A DNA stretch of 64,000 nt, from positions 124,001 to 188,000 of the forward strand of contig NZ_JARKMX010000006.1 in assembly GCF_029360705.1 (NCBI RefSeq). Direction: 5' to 3'. Shown one piece after another: positions 33,818 to 42,889 of this stretch. Both the position numbers and the translations under genes were made by a program. The DNA comes from Paraflavitalea pollutisoli. GTDB lineage: Bacteria > Bacteroidota > Bacteroidia > Chitinophagales > Chitinophagaceae. Numbering within the stretch: the first letter of the stretch is position 1; each line of letters starts with the position of its first letter. Under the pieces are notes generated by a model that did not search any database, was not told the DNA's origin, and worked only from the letters and a program-made list of their open reading frames with translations.

Positions 33818-35452
33818 ATGAATGATGCTTTCAACGACAATCACTTATCTTCTCCTGAAGCAGGACCTGGCCATCCCAACTTCTACGTAAATCTGTTCAA
33901 TAATCTACCCGTTGCGTTGTATTACTGCGACAAGGAGGGTTATATCAGCCAATACAACGAGGCCGCTGTGGCTTTGTGGGGCAGGGAACCCGTGAAAGGC
34001 ACCGATCGTTGGATTGGTTCGCTGGAGTTGTACCGGGCAGATGGATCCAGGTTGCAACCCGATGAAAGTCCATTGGCCCTCGCCGTGCGGGCCGGGCATG
34101 CCATCATCGCGGAAGAAGTAAGCATAGTACGTCCCGATGGCACCACCCGCGTGATCATGGCTTCACCACGATTGATACACGATGCCGCTGGTGGCCTGCT
34201 AGGCGCCGTCAATATGCTGACCGATATCACAGAGCGCCGACATACCGAGGTCCGGATGGCACACCTGGCGGCCATCGTCGATTCTTCGGACGATGCCATC
34301 ATCAGTAAAACGCTGGATGGCACCATCACCAGCTGGAATGATGCGGCTGAACGCATACTTGGGTATACCGCCACTGAAGCCATCGGTCGTCCCATCACCA
34401 TGTTGATCCCGCCCGATCGGCTCAACGAAGAACCGCAGATCGTACAACGCCTCACCAGGGGCGAACGTGTCGATCACTTCGAAACGCAGCGTGTCACCAA
34501 ACACGGTGCTATTATTGATGTTTCGCTGACGATTTCTCCGGTAAAGTCTAAAGATGGACGGGTTATCGGGGCCTCCAAAATCTTACGTGACATCACCTTG
34601 CAAAAGGAAACTGAAAGACTGATACGGGAGAGCGAAACACGCTTCAAAATAAAACTGGAACAAGAGGTCGTGCAAAGAACAGGCGAGTTGTTGCGCACGA
34701 ACGAAGAACTGGAACGATCGAACCATGAGCTGGAGCAATATGCCTATATTGCCAGCCACGACCTTCAGGAGCCGCTGCGGAAGATCCAGACCTTTGCCGA
34801 CCTGTTGAAGAGTAGTTTGCATGACGAAGCGGCGGTCGAGTTGTACTTCAACAAGATCAACGTATCTGCCCAGCGTATGTCGAGCCTGATCAAAGATGTG
34901 TTGAACTACTCCAAACTTTCCCGGACGGAGAGTGTATGGCAAAGGGTAGACCTCAACCAGGTGCTGCTCGAAGTGAAAAGCGATTTTGAATTGCTGATCG
35001 AACAGCGGCGTGCGACTTTTACCGTCGATCATTTGCCGGAGATAGAGGGAGATACGCAGCAACTGCGTCAGCTCTTGGGAAATCTCGTCAGTAATGCCAT
35101 CAAGTTTTGTGAGCAGGAGCCGCATATACAAATATTTACCTCGATCGTACAGGTAGCCGGTGATACCAATGAATATGACCTGTATCCAGGCCAATATGTA
35201 CAGCTCGAGTTCATCGACAACGGTATCGGATTCGAGCAGAAATATGCCGACCAGGTATTCGTGGTATTCAAGCGACTCAATCACCGGCATCATTACAGTG
35301 GTACTGGTATTGGACTCGCACTCTGTAAAAAAATAGTAGAGCGCCATAAAGGCGCTATCAAAGCCAGTAGTCAGCCGGGCAAAGGGGCAGCCTTTCAGAT
35401 GCTGTTTCCCCTACCGCAGACCATGGGATCAAACCGACCCACTCAACCATGA
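33818..35452 (+). CDS. PAS-domain sensor histidine kinase (soluble)
   Basis: 544 residues with no membrane segments. Two PAS domains are visible: ~20-140 (LFNNLPVALYYCDKEGYISQYNEAAVALWG) and ~147-270 (AIVDSSDDAIISKTLDGTITSWNDAAERILGYTATEAIG, ending DITLQKETERL). Then come a coiled coil, a HisKA domain with His314 in YIASHDLQEPLRKIQTF, and a HATPase with QLLGNLVSNAIKF, DNGIGFEQKYADQVFVVFKRL and GTGIGLALCKKIVERH. The type resembles kinases that work with single-domain regulators. Signal unknown. Its stop overlaps the next start (ATGA). Confidence 0.94.
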   Translation: MNDAFNDNHLSSPEAGPGHPNFYVNLFNNLPVALYYCDKEGYISQYNEAAVALWGREPVKGTDRWIGSLELYRADGSRLQPDESPLALAVRAGHAIIAEEVSIVRPDGTTRVIMASPRLIHDAAGGLLGAVNMLTDITERRHTEVRMAHLAAIVDSSDDAIISKTLDGTITSWNDAAERILGYTATEAIGRPITMLIPPDRLNEEPQIVQRLTRGERVDHFETQRVTKHGAIIDVSLTISPVKSKDGRVIGASKILRDITLQKETERLIRESETRFKIKLEQEVVQRTGELLRTNEELERSNHELEQYAYIASHDLQEPLRKIQTFADLLKSSLHDEAAVELYFNKINVSAQRMSSLIKDVLNYSKLSRTESVWQRVDLNQVLLEVKSDFELLIEQRRATFTVDHLPEIEGDTQQLRQLLGNLVSNAIKFCEQEPHIQIFTSIVQVAGDTNEYDLYPGQYVQLEFIDNGIGFEQKYADQVFVVFKRLNHRHHYSGTGIGLALCKKIVERHKGAIKASSQPGKGAAFQMLFPLPQTMGSNRPTQP

Positions 35453-35697
35453 GCGAAACGATCGTCATCACCGTTCCCTATCGCGGAACAGACAAAGAAA
35501 TAGAGCTCGAATGGCAGCCCATGGGCTATACCCATCGGTTCAAAGCCCAAATCGATAACGTGGAAGTGTATTTCGAGCCCGATGAAGAAAGAAATTACCG
35601 CGTAGTATTGCCACCCGACGTGTTGGATAGCCACGCAAAGATCAATGTAGAGTTGGTACAGGCTGTGGCCACCGTTCTGCAGGAAACCTTATCCTGA
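35449..35697 (+). CDS. Small hypothetical protein coupled to the PAS kinase, 82 aa
   Basis: Begins MSETIVITVPYRGTDKEIEL and ends VATVLQETLS. No family recognised. It reads as a compact strand-rich protein (FKAQIDNVEVYFEPDEERNYRVVLP) with an acidic bias. The start codon overlaps the kinase stop by four bases (ATGA), so translation is coupled and the product is likely needed in step with the kinase. Confidence 0.75.
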   Translation: MSETIVITVPYRGTDKEIELEWQPMGYTHRFKAQIDNVEVYFEPDEERNYRVVLPPDVLDSHAKINVELVQAVATVLQETLS

Positions 35698-35772
35698 ACC
35701 TTTTCGTTACGCGTCACTTAATTATACTCCATTGTTGTATTTTCATGCGGGGATCCTGTTTACTCCGGTTGC

Positions 35773-36321
35773 ATGCAAAACGATCTTACATACCAGCTAT
35801 TCAAGAAGGCATTCGATGATTATTATGAGCCCTTGTGCAGATATGCCTTTACCCTGGTAAAGAACGAGGCAGCCTGTGAGGACATCGTGCAGGAAACTTT
35901 TGTCAGGATCTGGGACAAAAAAAAGGACCTGATCGGTTCCGAAGGGCTTCACTTCTATTTGTTCCGGGCCGTCCGTAACAACAGCCTCAGTTATATCGAA
36001 CAACTGCGGCGGCAGGCCACAGGTGATTTGGGCAGTTATGATATGGCCGATACAAGCGCCGACCAACCAGCCCCCACCAGCTCGGGAAAGGATTACCACA
36101 CCCTGTTGCAGGAAGCGATCGGCTCCCTGCCACCCAAGTGCCGGGAGGTATTTGTGCTGAGCCGGGTTAGCGACCTTTCTTACCAACAGATCAGTGAAAC
36201 GCTGGACATTTCCATTAAAACAGTTGAAAACCATATGGGTAAGGCCCTCAGGATACTGCGGTCGTACGTACGCAACAAGCAGGCATTCCTGGTAACACTG
36301 GCTTTGTTATTTCTTTATTGA
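35773..36321 (+). CDS. ECF RNA polymerase sigma factor
   Basis: 182 residues. Region 2 is YEPLCRYAFTLVKNEAACEDIVQETFVRIW; region 4 is AIGSLPPKCREVFVLSRVSDLSYQQISETLDISIKTVENHMGKALRILRSYV. The protein ends in a short hydrophobic tail (AFLVTLALLFLY). It heads an operon with a FecR-type anti-sigma factor, a TonB-dependent receptor carrying an STN domain and a DUF4249 lipoprotein, the classic cell-surface signalling layout. Confidence 0.95.
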   Translation: MQNDLTYQLFKKAFDDYYEPLCRYAFTLVKNEAACEDIVQETFVRIWDKKKDLIGSEGLHFYLFRAVRNNSLSYIEQLRRQATGDLGSYDMADTSADQPAPTSSGKDYHTLLQEAIGSLPPKCREVFVLSRVSDLSYQQISETLDISIKTVENHMGKALRILRSYVRNKQAFLVTLALLFLY

Positions 36322-36376
36322 ACCAGATAGGGGTTTCCCTGTTTTTTACGTTTATCTTAAATATGAAGTCCCTTCC

Positions 36377-37375
36377 ATGAACCAAGCCGATAACATAATG
36401 GACCTGATTGCCAAAGTGCTGAGCGGTCGTGCTTCGGTCGACGAGCAGCAGCAGCTACAGCAGTGGATTGAAGCTGACCCCGCCAACAAGCGCGAGTTTG
36501 AGGAACTGGCGATCGTGTGGCAGGAGAGTCTCCGCCTGACGACCGATAGTTCATTCGATAAAGCCGCGGGCTGGACCCGAGTGGCCAACCGCATTCACGA
36601 ACAGGCTGCGGCCAATGTTGCCCCGGCGCCTGCGGCAAGAACGCCCATACGTTCGCTCCGTCGCCCCCTGGCTATTGCTGCCTCCCTGCTGGCAGTTGCA
36701 CTGATCGGCTGGTGGACCTGGAGCCGTACAGCATCCCCGGCCTGGAAAGCGATCGCCGCCGAACGGCATACCACCATCGTATTGCCCGACGGTAGCTCGG
36801 TAAAGCTGCGCAAAGGCGCTACCCTGCAATATCCCGAGCAATTCGATCAGCGGGAGCGCCGGGTGACCCTGTCTGGCGAAGGTTTTTTTGAGGTACAAAA
36901 AGATGAACATCACCCATTTGTCATAGGTACGCAAAATGCCAGCATCAGTGTGTTGGGCACCTCTTTCCTCGTCAATACCTCCGATCAGGAAGACGAGGTC
37001 ATCGTGGTAAACGGTAAAGTGCGGGTGGCCAGCAAGCAAGATGGCCAACAACAGGTGGAGCTTTTACCCGGTCAGCGTATTGTGTTGCAACAGAACGAGT
37101 TTCACCAAAGTGCGGTGGCCGATTCCAATTTTATTGCCTGGAATACCGGTCTCCTGCATTTCAACAATACCCCGCTTCCACAGGCCTTGCGCGACCTGGA
37201 AGACTACTACGAAGTGCCTATCTCCATCGATAACCAGCAGGCGGATCTGGCAGGCATCGTTGTCAACGCCCGGTTTGATCAGCAACCCCTCGATCAGGCC
37301 CTCGAAGAGATCCGGTTGGTAACCGGTTTGCAGACTAAAAAAGAAGATGGTAAAATCGTCTTTTATATGAAATAA
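36377..37375 (+). CDS. FecR-family anti-sigma factor
   Basis: 332 residues. The cytoplasmic sigma-binding region is MDLIAKVLSGRASVDEQQQLQQWIEADPANKREFEELAIVWQ. A membrane helix lies near 95-113 (LAIAASLLAVALIGWWTW). The FecR domain is TTIVLPDGSSVKLRKGATLQYPEQF with GEGFFEVQKDEHHPFVI, and a DUF4974 domain ends the protein (LHFNNTPLPQALRDLEDYYEVPISI). It should restrain the sigma factor encoded 55 bases upstream until the receptor downstream signals. Confidence 0.95.
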   Translation: MNQADNIMDLIAKVLSGRASVDEQQQLQQWIEADPANKREFEELAIVWQESLRLTTDSSFDKAAGWTRVANRIHEQAAANVAPAPAARTPIRSLRRPLAIAASLLAVALIGWWTWSRTASPAWKAIAAERHTTIVLPDGSSVKLRKGATLQYPEQFDQRERRVTLSGEGFFEVQKDEHHPFVIGTQNASISVLGTSFLVNTSDQEDEVIVVNGKVRVASKQDGQQQVELLPGQRIVLQQNEFHQSAVADSNFIAWNTGLLHFNNTPLPQALRDLEDYYEVPISIDNQQADLAGIVVNARFDQQPLDQALEEIRLVTGLQTKKEDGKIVFYMK

Positions 37376-37437
37376 ATGGTTCCTTTGTTGGGCCGGCAAC
37401 GGCAACCCCAACGAATACATTGTACAGGAACTACGGC

Positions 37438-40011
37438 ATGAAAAAGGCTCTGGGCATACTGGCATTACTTGGCAGTATGCTTACTGCGCACGCGCAAAAA
37501 TTCTCCTTTACCAACAGGCCTTTCCAGCCTTCCCTGATCAAAGGCACTGTCCGGGAATTTCTCGACGACATCAACAAAAACGGCAAAGTACTGATCGAAT
37601 ACGCCTCCACCAGTGTGGAAACGGAGCGGATCATTGTGCTCAATGACCATCCGGCTACCCTGGGCTCGGTGTTGCAGCAAGTGTTAAAAGGGCAAAAGCT
37701 GTCGATTGTCGAGAAGAATAATAAAGTCATATTGGTGCCGGCTGCTGTTCCGTTACCAGACGATCTGTTGTTGAATTACTTTGCCGTGTACGGACTGGTA
37801 AAAGATGAGGTCAGCGGTGAGCCACTTCCCGATGCAACGCTCTGGCAGCCTGTGCTGCAGAAAGGTGGATTGTCCAATACGTTTGGCCACTATTCGGTGA
37901 TGCTTCCTGAAGGAAAGCAAACCCTTTATATTTCCTATGCCGGCTACAACACGCGTCGGGTAGAGCTGGACCTGCTGGAGAACACCCGTATAGACCTGAA
38001 CCTGCAACCAAGGCCAGCTATTGAAGAGGTAACTGTCACCGCCGGCGGAAAAACTGGCGATGAAGTGAACCTGGCAGAGCAGGCCAATGCCGTACAGGAT
38101 ATGTTTCTCGGTGAACCGGATGTGATCAGGTCGCTGTATATGCAGCCCGGTGTGAAGAATACGCCTGAGATCACCAATGGGTTACTGGTGCGCGGCGGCA
38201 GTCCCGACCAGAATGTATTTCTGCTGGATGGGAACACCGTCTTCAATCCCACCCATATGCTGGGTTCGTTGTTTATCATCAACCGGGCATCGGTCAAATC
38301 ACTGCACCTGTACAAGAGTAATTTTCCGGCACAATATGGTGGTGGGCTTTCATCGGTGATCGACGTGATCACCAAAGATGGCAACCTCAAAGAATGGAAG
38401 GGAGAAGTCAACGCGGGCGTATTGGCAGGTTCCCTCACGCTGGAAGGCCCGGTGAAAAAAGATCGCTCGGCCATTATGTTGTCGCTGCGGCATAGCTGGA
38501 TCAATCCCTTGCTGCGGGCGATGAAATCCGGGATCGGTGTCAACTTTTACGATGTCCATGCCAAGTTTACCCAATGGATCGGCAAGCAGGACAAGTTGAT
38601 GTTTGATGTATATGCCGGAGAGGATCAGCTGACCCTGCACCAGGATTATACCAATAACCGGCAGCAATGGGGCAATCGTACGGCTTCTATCGGATGGAAC
38701 CGGCTGTTGGGTTCCAAAGCCTTCATCAATACCTCTGTCAATTACAGTCGCTACCGCAATATTGCCGGCTTCCGGTACAACCTGTACGACAGTACCGGCA
38801 GCTCGGTACAAAACAGGGTATACAATACCTACTCTTCCATTCAGCAGTTTACCGGACAATCACGACTCGAGCTGACAGCCTCTAATAAGGTGCGCATCAT
38901 TACAGGTGTGAGGGCCAATTTCATGAAGGTGCGTCCCTTCGATTCCAATATTTCTACAGACTTCTTTGATAAGCCGGGTGACTTTTCCGAATTCCCACCC
39001 ATTGCTTTTCGGGAGCTGGTCTATTTTGCCGAAAGCGAGTACAGACCGAATAAGCGACTCTATGTCAGGCCTGGAATACATGTGTCCTTTTTCACGAATA
39101 ATGAATATGATTATACTTCCTGGCAACCTCGGTTGTTGGCCAACTACCGCCTTAGCCGGCAGCACCAGGTGAGTGTAGCGTACAACCACATGACACAGTA
39201 CCTGCACCTGGTCACCAATCCTTACCTCGGAATCAATGGTGATGCATGGGTACCCAGCACCGGACAGCTGAGCCCGGAAGAATGCGATATGATCAACCTC
39301 GGCTACACGTTTCGCGATCGCCGCAAGTTTGTGGTGTCTGCGGAAGTATATTATAAACAGTTGCGCAATGTGACTAACTACGTAGAAGGTAAAAACCTTT
39401 TTCTCAATACGGCCGACTGGGAGCAGAACGTACAATCGGGCAAAGGCTGGTGTTATGGTGTGGAGCTGAAGACCGAGAAGACCACCAACAAATGGTACAT
39501 GCAGGCCAGTTACACTTTGTCCTGGAACTGGCGTCGTTTTACAGGGATCAACAATGATGAAAAATTTCCGTTCAAATACGATCGCCGTCATGTGCTGAAC
39601 GTAGCGGCTACTTACCGGCACAACAAACACTGGAATTTCTCGACGTTGTGGACCTTCTCCACCGGCGATGTATTTACACTGCCCGACCGCGGTTACCCCG
39701 ATTTTGATGATGCCCAGCAGATATTGAATCCACTGTCACCGAAAGAGTACCGGCTTATTTACCATTCATCCGCTATCAACCAATACCGTACGCTACCTTA
39801 TCACCGGCTAGATGTGGCTGGCACTTATGAGCTGAAACACCGGGAGAAACTGGCCTCCCGTATTTCGATGGGGGTGTATAATGTATACGGATCGCCAAAC
39901 CAATATGTGTATGACCTGGAAGGTACCTTTGGCAAACGTTCGCTGGTGGTCACGACCAAATACCAGTTCTTCAAAATAACTCCTTACGTATCTTATTCAT
40001 TGGTTTTCTAA
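37438..40011 (+). CDS. TonB-dependent receptor with STN signalling domain
   Basis: 857 residues from the ATG at 37438, which gives a clean signal peptide (MKKALGILALLGSMLTAHAQ); the in-frame TTG upstream is less likely. The STN domain is at ~22-95 (GTVREFLDDINKNGKVLIEYASTSVE, QVLKGQKLSIVEKNNKVILVP). A CarboxypepD_reg domain follows (VSGEPLPDATLWQP, LYISYAGYNTRRVEL). The plug runs EEVTVTAGGK to NGLLVRGGSPDQNVFLLDG, then ASVKSLHLYKSNFPAQYGGGLSSVIDV, and the barrel ends in ITPYVSYSLVF. It is not SusC-sized and has no SusD partner; the next gene is a DUF4249 lipoprotein instead. Ligand unknown. Confidence 0.94.
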   Translation: MKKALGILALLGSMLTAHAQKFSFTNRPFQPSLIKGTVREFLDDINKNGKVLIEYASTSVETERIIVLNDHPATLGSVLQQVLKGQKLSIVEKNNKVILVPAAVPLPDDLLLNYFAVYGLVKDEVSGEPLPDATLWQPVLQKGGLSNTFGHYSVMLPEGKQTLYISYAGYNTRRVELDLLENTRIDLNLQPRPAIEEVTVTAGGKTGDEVNLAEQANAVQDMFLGEPDVIRSLYMQPGVKNTPEITNGLLVRGGSPDQNVFLLDGNTVFNPTHMLGSLFIINRASVKSLHLYKSNFPAQYGGGLSSVIDVITKDGNLKEWKGEVNAGVLAGSLTLEGPVKKDRSAIMLSLRHSWINPLLRAMKSGIGVNFYDVHAKFTQWIGKQDKLMFDVYAGEDQLTLHQDYTNNRQQWGNRTASIGWNRLLGSKAFINTSVNYSRYRNIAGFRYNLYDSTGSSVQNRVYNTYSSIQQFTGQSRLELTASNKVRIITGVRANFMKVRPFDSNISTDFFDKPGDFSEFPPIAFRELVYFAESEYRPNKRLYVRPGIHVSFFTNNEYDYTSWQPRLLANYRLSRQHQVSVAYNHMTQYLHLVTNPYLGINGDAWVPSTGQLSPEECDMINLGYTFRDRRKFVVSAEVYYKQLRNVTNYVEGKNLFLNTADWEQNVQSGKGWCYGVELKTEKTTNKWYMQASYTLSWNWRRFTGINNDEKFPFKYDRRHVLNVAATYRHNKHWNFSTLWTFSTGDVFTLPDRGYPDFDDAQQILNPLSPKEYRLIYHSSAINQYRTLPYHRLDVAGTYELKHREKLASRISMGVYNVYGSPNQYVYDLEGTFGKRSLVVTTKYQFFKITPYVSYSLVF

Positions 40012-40016
40012 ACAAG

Positions 40017-41087
40017 ATGAACAACACACGACCATATCGTATACTACAGAAGACAACCTGCCACTGGATAGGCCTGGCCGTTGTGTGTCTGTTAATGGCG
40101 TCTTGTAACAAAGGGTTTTCTTCGCACCAATTCGAGGATGATCACCTGGTGGTATTGGCGGAGATCTCGGCTGGTGACTCCGTGAAGATACCGGTGGGTA
40201 AAACGATCAAAGTAGGCAATGGAGGACTGGTTCGGTTCGATAAAGTGAATGACGCTACCGTAACCCTGAAAGAAGACAGTAGCCGGACCTGGGTATTGCA
40301 ACCCAGTTTTGCCTGGCAGTATGCCGCCAATCCAACTTCCATCTTCACCAACCGAAAGCGTTTCCGGTTAAATACCAAATATTCCATCGAGGTCAAACAT
40401 CCTACCATGGGCTTGGTGACGGCCAGCACCCATATTCCCAATATCCCCCGCTGGGGCACTGTAGATACGATGAGTGTGGTGCATGAAGGCCGCAACACCC
40501 TGGCGATCACCTTCGAGATTCAGGACCCTGGCGATACGGAGGACTATTATGTGGTAGAGTGCATAAAAGACCTGGTAAAGCCTGGCAAATATTTTATTTA
40601 CCAGGGGCTGCGGTATGATTATCTGACGCCGCAAGGGAAGACGCTGTACGACCAGGTAAAGAACAATCCGGGCGTGCGGCTCTACAATGACACCGTTTCC
40701 ATCAACAAATACCTGCGCCTCGAGCTGTTTACCGAAGATGTGAATACGGAAAACGCCCGCATTGAAAGCCTCCACACCCCGTTTCGCCGGCTTTTCCTGA
40801 ACGATAAAACCTTCAATGGGCAATCTTATATACTCAAATGTTTCGTCGACAGGCAATTCTTTGTAGCCAACGACCCCATGCAGAAAGGCAGGGTGCGTTT
40901 TCAATTCAAGTCGGTGAGCAAAGAGTTGTTTGAATATCTGTTGGATTACGAAAAATACAAGGCCGACTTTGGCGCCATTCCTGCCAACCAGCTCCCGTCG
41001 CCTGCAGGGAATATCAAAAATGGGCTCGGGATCTTTGGGGGAGCTGCCCGTCGCGAGCGGGTTTATTACTTCGATCCGCTTTGGTAA
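40017..41087 (+). CDS. DUF4249 domain-containing lipoprotein
   Basis: 356 residues. The lipoprotein signal ends in LLMASCNKGF (Cys near residue 30). The body shows the DUF4249 pattern: LVVLAEISAGDSVKIPVGKTIKVG, RFDKVNDATVTLKEDSS, then NTKYSIEVKHPTMGLVTASTHIPNIP and GDTEDYYVVECI. The family is habitually encoded just after a TonB receptor with an STN domain and is thought to be its surface partner; here the gap is 5 bases. Function of the family not established. Confidence 0.9.
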   Translation: MNNTRPYRILQKTTCHWIGLAVVCLLMASCNKGFSSHQFEDDHLVVLAEISAGDSVKIPVGKTIKVGNGGLVRFDKVNDATVTLKEDSSRTWVLQPSFAWQYAANPTSIFTNRKRFRLNTKYSIEVKHPTMGLVTASTHIPNIPRWGTVDTMSVVHEGRNTLAITFEIQDPGDTEDYYVVECIKDLVKPGKYFIYQGLRYDYLTPQGKTLYDQVKNNPGVRLYNDTVSINKYLRLELFTEDVNTENARIESLHTPFRRLFLNDKTFNGQSYILKCFVDRQFFVANDPMQKGRVRFQFKSVSKELFEYLLDYEKYKADFGAIPANQLPSPAGNIKNGLGIFGGAARRERVYYFDPLW

Positions 41088-41088
41088 T

Positions 41089-41123
41089 TCTCCTGCAACC
41101 TAATCTTGCTGGTATTCAGGAGA
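41089..41123 (+). terminator. Weak hairpin after the DUF4249 gene
   Basis: TCTCCTG (41089-41095) pairs with CAGGAGA (41117-41123) directly after the operon's last stop. Only a short T-containing tail follows. Possible terminator. Confidence 0.35.
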
Positions 41124-41153
41124 TTGATTGTCAAAACGTCTATTCTTCCCCGC

Positions 41154-41185
41154 GTTGCCTCCGTTGCCTTTGTGCCTTGTTGCCT
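41154..41185. repeat. GTTGCCT heptamer array
   Basis: Three copies of GTTGCCT (41154-41160, 41163-41169, 41179-41185) and one GTGCCTT (41172-41178, offset by one base) are strung together. On the minus strand this reads as AAGGCAAC-type blocks, a pattern I recognise from short intergenic arrays of unknown function in many environmental genomes. Confidence 0.6.
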
Positions 41186-41271
41186 TTTTCGAAAAATATC
41201 CTCTGGCCGGATTAGGGGTTTCTACTAAATGGCTGTGTTATCAGGATAAGTCCCCCAAATCTCAGTCTTTT

Positions 41272-42138
41272 ATGAATAGTACACAGCCCCTTCCTGTTGC
41301 CGGTCCGGTTCCTGGTGTTGTTATGCAAGTGGTGTTACCAACGCCCAAAGAACTTAAAGTGACGGCTGTCATCATTACCTATAATGAAGAAAAGATCATT
41401 CGAAAAACCTTGTCGAAGCTCGACTGGTGCGATGAGATCGTGATCGTTGACAGTTACAGCACCGACCGCACCGTGGCCATCTGCCGCGAGTTTGGCTGTG
41501 ATATTTATTCCAGAACTTTTGACGGATACGGAGCCCAGAAGCAATTCGCCATCGCCCGGGCTACCAATGATTGGGTGCTTTGCATCGATGCCGACGAGAT
41601 CCCTTCCGATAAGCTCATCGAAGAGATCAGAAGCATCCGTCCCGACACGGCCTTTGCCGGGTTTTCTTTCCCCATGAACCTGGTATTTCTTGACAAGGAG
41701 TTTAAGCACGGAAAGGAAAGTGGTAGACACTTTCTACGGCTGTTCAACCGGCAGAAAGGTGGCGTAACCCCCGAAAAAGTACATGAAACCTTTTATGTAG
41801 AGGGAGAGATCAAAAAACTGGATCAACCGATCTTGCATCATAGCTATACCAATGTTCACCAGTGTATTGAAAAATTGAATCGTTATTCCGCGCTGTCTGC
41901 AGAAATATCCTATGGTAAAGGCAAAAACAAACCGGTGGTGGCTGTCTTGTTCGGCCTGCCGTTTAATTTCTTCAAATACTTCCTGTTGGAACGTAATTGC
42001 CTCAACGGCATGCAGGGCTTCTACTGGTCGGTATTCATTACCTACTATCACTTCCTGAAGTACGTCAAGCTCCGCGAACTGAACCGGACCCTGGGGCAGC
42101 CAGTGAAGGCAGCCGCGCTATACGTTCCCAATCACTAA
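41272..42138 (+). CDS. Glycosyltransferase family 2 (LPS-core-type)
   Basis: 288 residues from the ATG at 41272; the frame is open further upstream but that stretch runs through the heptamer array. The GT-A signatures are VTAVIITYNEEKIIRKTLSKLDWCDEIVIVDSYSTDRT and WVLCIDADEIPSDKL (DxD). The C-terminal part, HHSYTNVHQCIEKLNRYSALSAEI, matches the lipopolysaccharide-core/WaaE-KdtX-type group. It probably adds a sugar to lipid A core or O-chain precursors at the inner membrane. Leads a cluster with a polysaccharide deacetylase and a GT25. Confidence 0.93.
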   Translation: MNSTQPLPVAGPVPGVVMQVVLPTPKELKVTAVIITYNEEKIIRKTLSKLDWCDEIVIVDSYSTDRTVAICREFGCDIYSRTFDGYGAQKQFAIARATNDWVLCIDADEIPSDKLIEEIRSIRPDTAFAGFSFPMNLVFLDKEFKHGKESGRHFLRLFNRQKGGVTPEKVHETFYVEGEIKKLDQPILHHSYTNVHQCIEKLNRYSALSAEISYGKGKNKPVVAVLFGLPFNFFKYFLLERNCLNGMQGFYWSVFITYYHFLKYVKLRELNRTLGQPVKAAALYVPNH

Positions 42139-42169
42139 AACCCTTAACTGTTCCTCAAACTTAATTGGC

Positions 42170-42877
42170 GTGTCGTTTCGTTCGTACCCCTTGCGCGTGT
42201 TAATGTATCATCAGATCAGTGCCGACGGCTCAGCCGATGCGCTGACGGTACCCGTTCAGGAATTTACCCGGCAGTTGCACTACCTGCGGCAGGAAGGGTA
42301 TACTGCCATCCTGTTGAGCGAGTTGGTCAGCCATATCAAAAAAGGCACTGCTTTGCCGGTTAAACCAGTACTGATTTCATTCGACGATGGTTATCGCGAC
42401 AATTTCACCAATGCTTATCCCGTGCTGGAGCAGCTGCGGATGAAGGCGAATATATTTTTAGTACCTACTTTTTTGAATAAAGCCAGTTACCTTAGTATCG
42501 AAGATATCCGTACAATGGATCCGGCGCTGGTGGAATATGGGTTGCATTCCTACGATCACCAGAGTTATAAGGCGCTCAATGCCGAAGCCGTACGCAACGA
42601 CCTCGTGCAATGCGCCGTATCGCTCGATTTGCAAGGGATTCCTTTTCAACCCTGTGTAGCTTTTCCCTATGGTGCTTATCCCAGGAAAGGAGAAGCTGTC
42701 CGCGAATTTCTCGATGTGTTGGCCGGCGAACGAATAGCGGCCGCCTTCCGCATTGGCAACCGGTTGAATGCCTTCCCGTTGCGCAATCCTTTGCTGATCC
42801 AGCGGCTCGATGTACGGGGCAACAATAATTTCAGCCAATTTACCAGACTGGTGCGTAAAGGCAAAAGCTGGTTTTGA
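42170..42877 (+). CDS. Polysaccharide deacetylase (NodB/CE4-type)
   Basis: 235 residues. I take the GTG at 42170 as start because the first strand (LRVLMYHQIS) lies before the nearest internal ATG (42203), which would cut it. NodB motifs are SFDDGYRDN (Asp72, Asp73) and HSYDH (His126, His130), the usual Asp and metal-binding histidines, then FPYGAY. The family removes N- or O-acetyl groups from glycans. There is no signal peptide, so it may act on a cytoplasmic or membrane-bound glycan intermediate, in keeping with its place between two glycosyltransferase genes. Confidence 0.92.
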   Translation: MSFRSYPLRVLMYHQISADGSADALTVPVQEFTRQLHYLRQEGYTAILLSELVSHIKKGTALPVKPVLISFDDGYRDNFTNAYPVLEQLRMKANIFLVPTFLNKASYLSIEDIRTMDPALVEYGLHSYDHQSYKALNAEAVRNDLVQCAVSLDLQGIPFQPCVAFPYGAYPRKGEAVREFLDVLAGERIAAAFRIGNRLNAFPLRNPLLIQRLDVRGNNNFSQFTRLVRKGKSWF

Positions 42878-42889
42878 AAACGTTGATCT

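Noticed and set aside
41128-41271. N-terminal extension of the GT2 protein
   Set aside because: The extension starts at TTG, runs through the GTTGCCT array and gives a sequence unlike the family; the ATG at 41272 precedes the conserved start.
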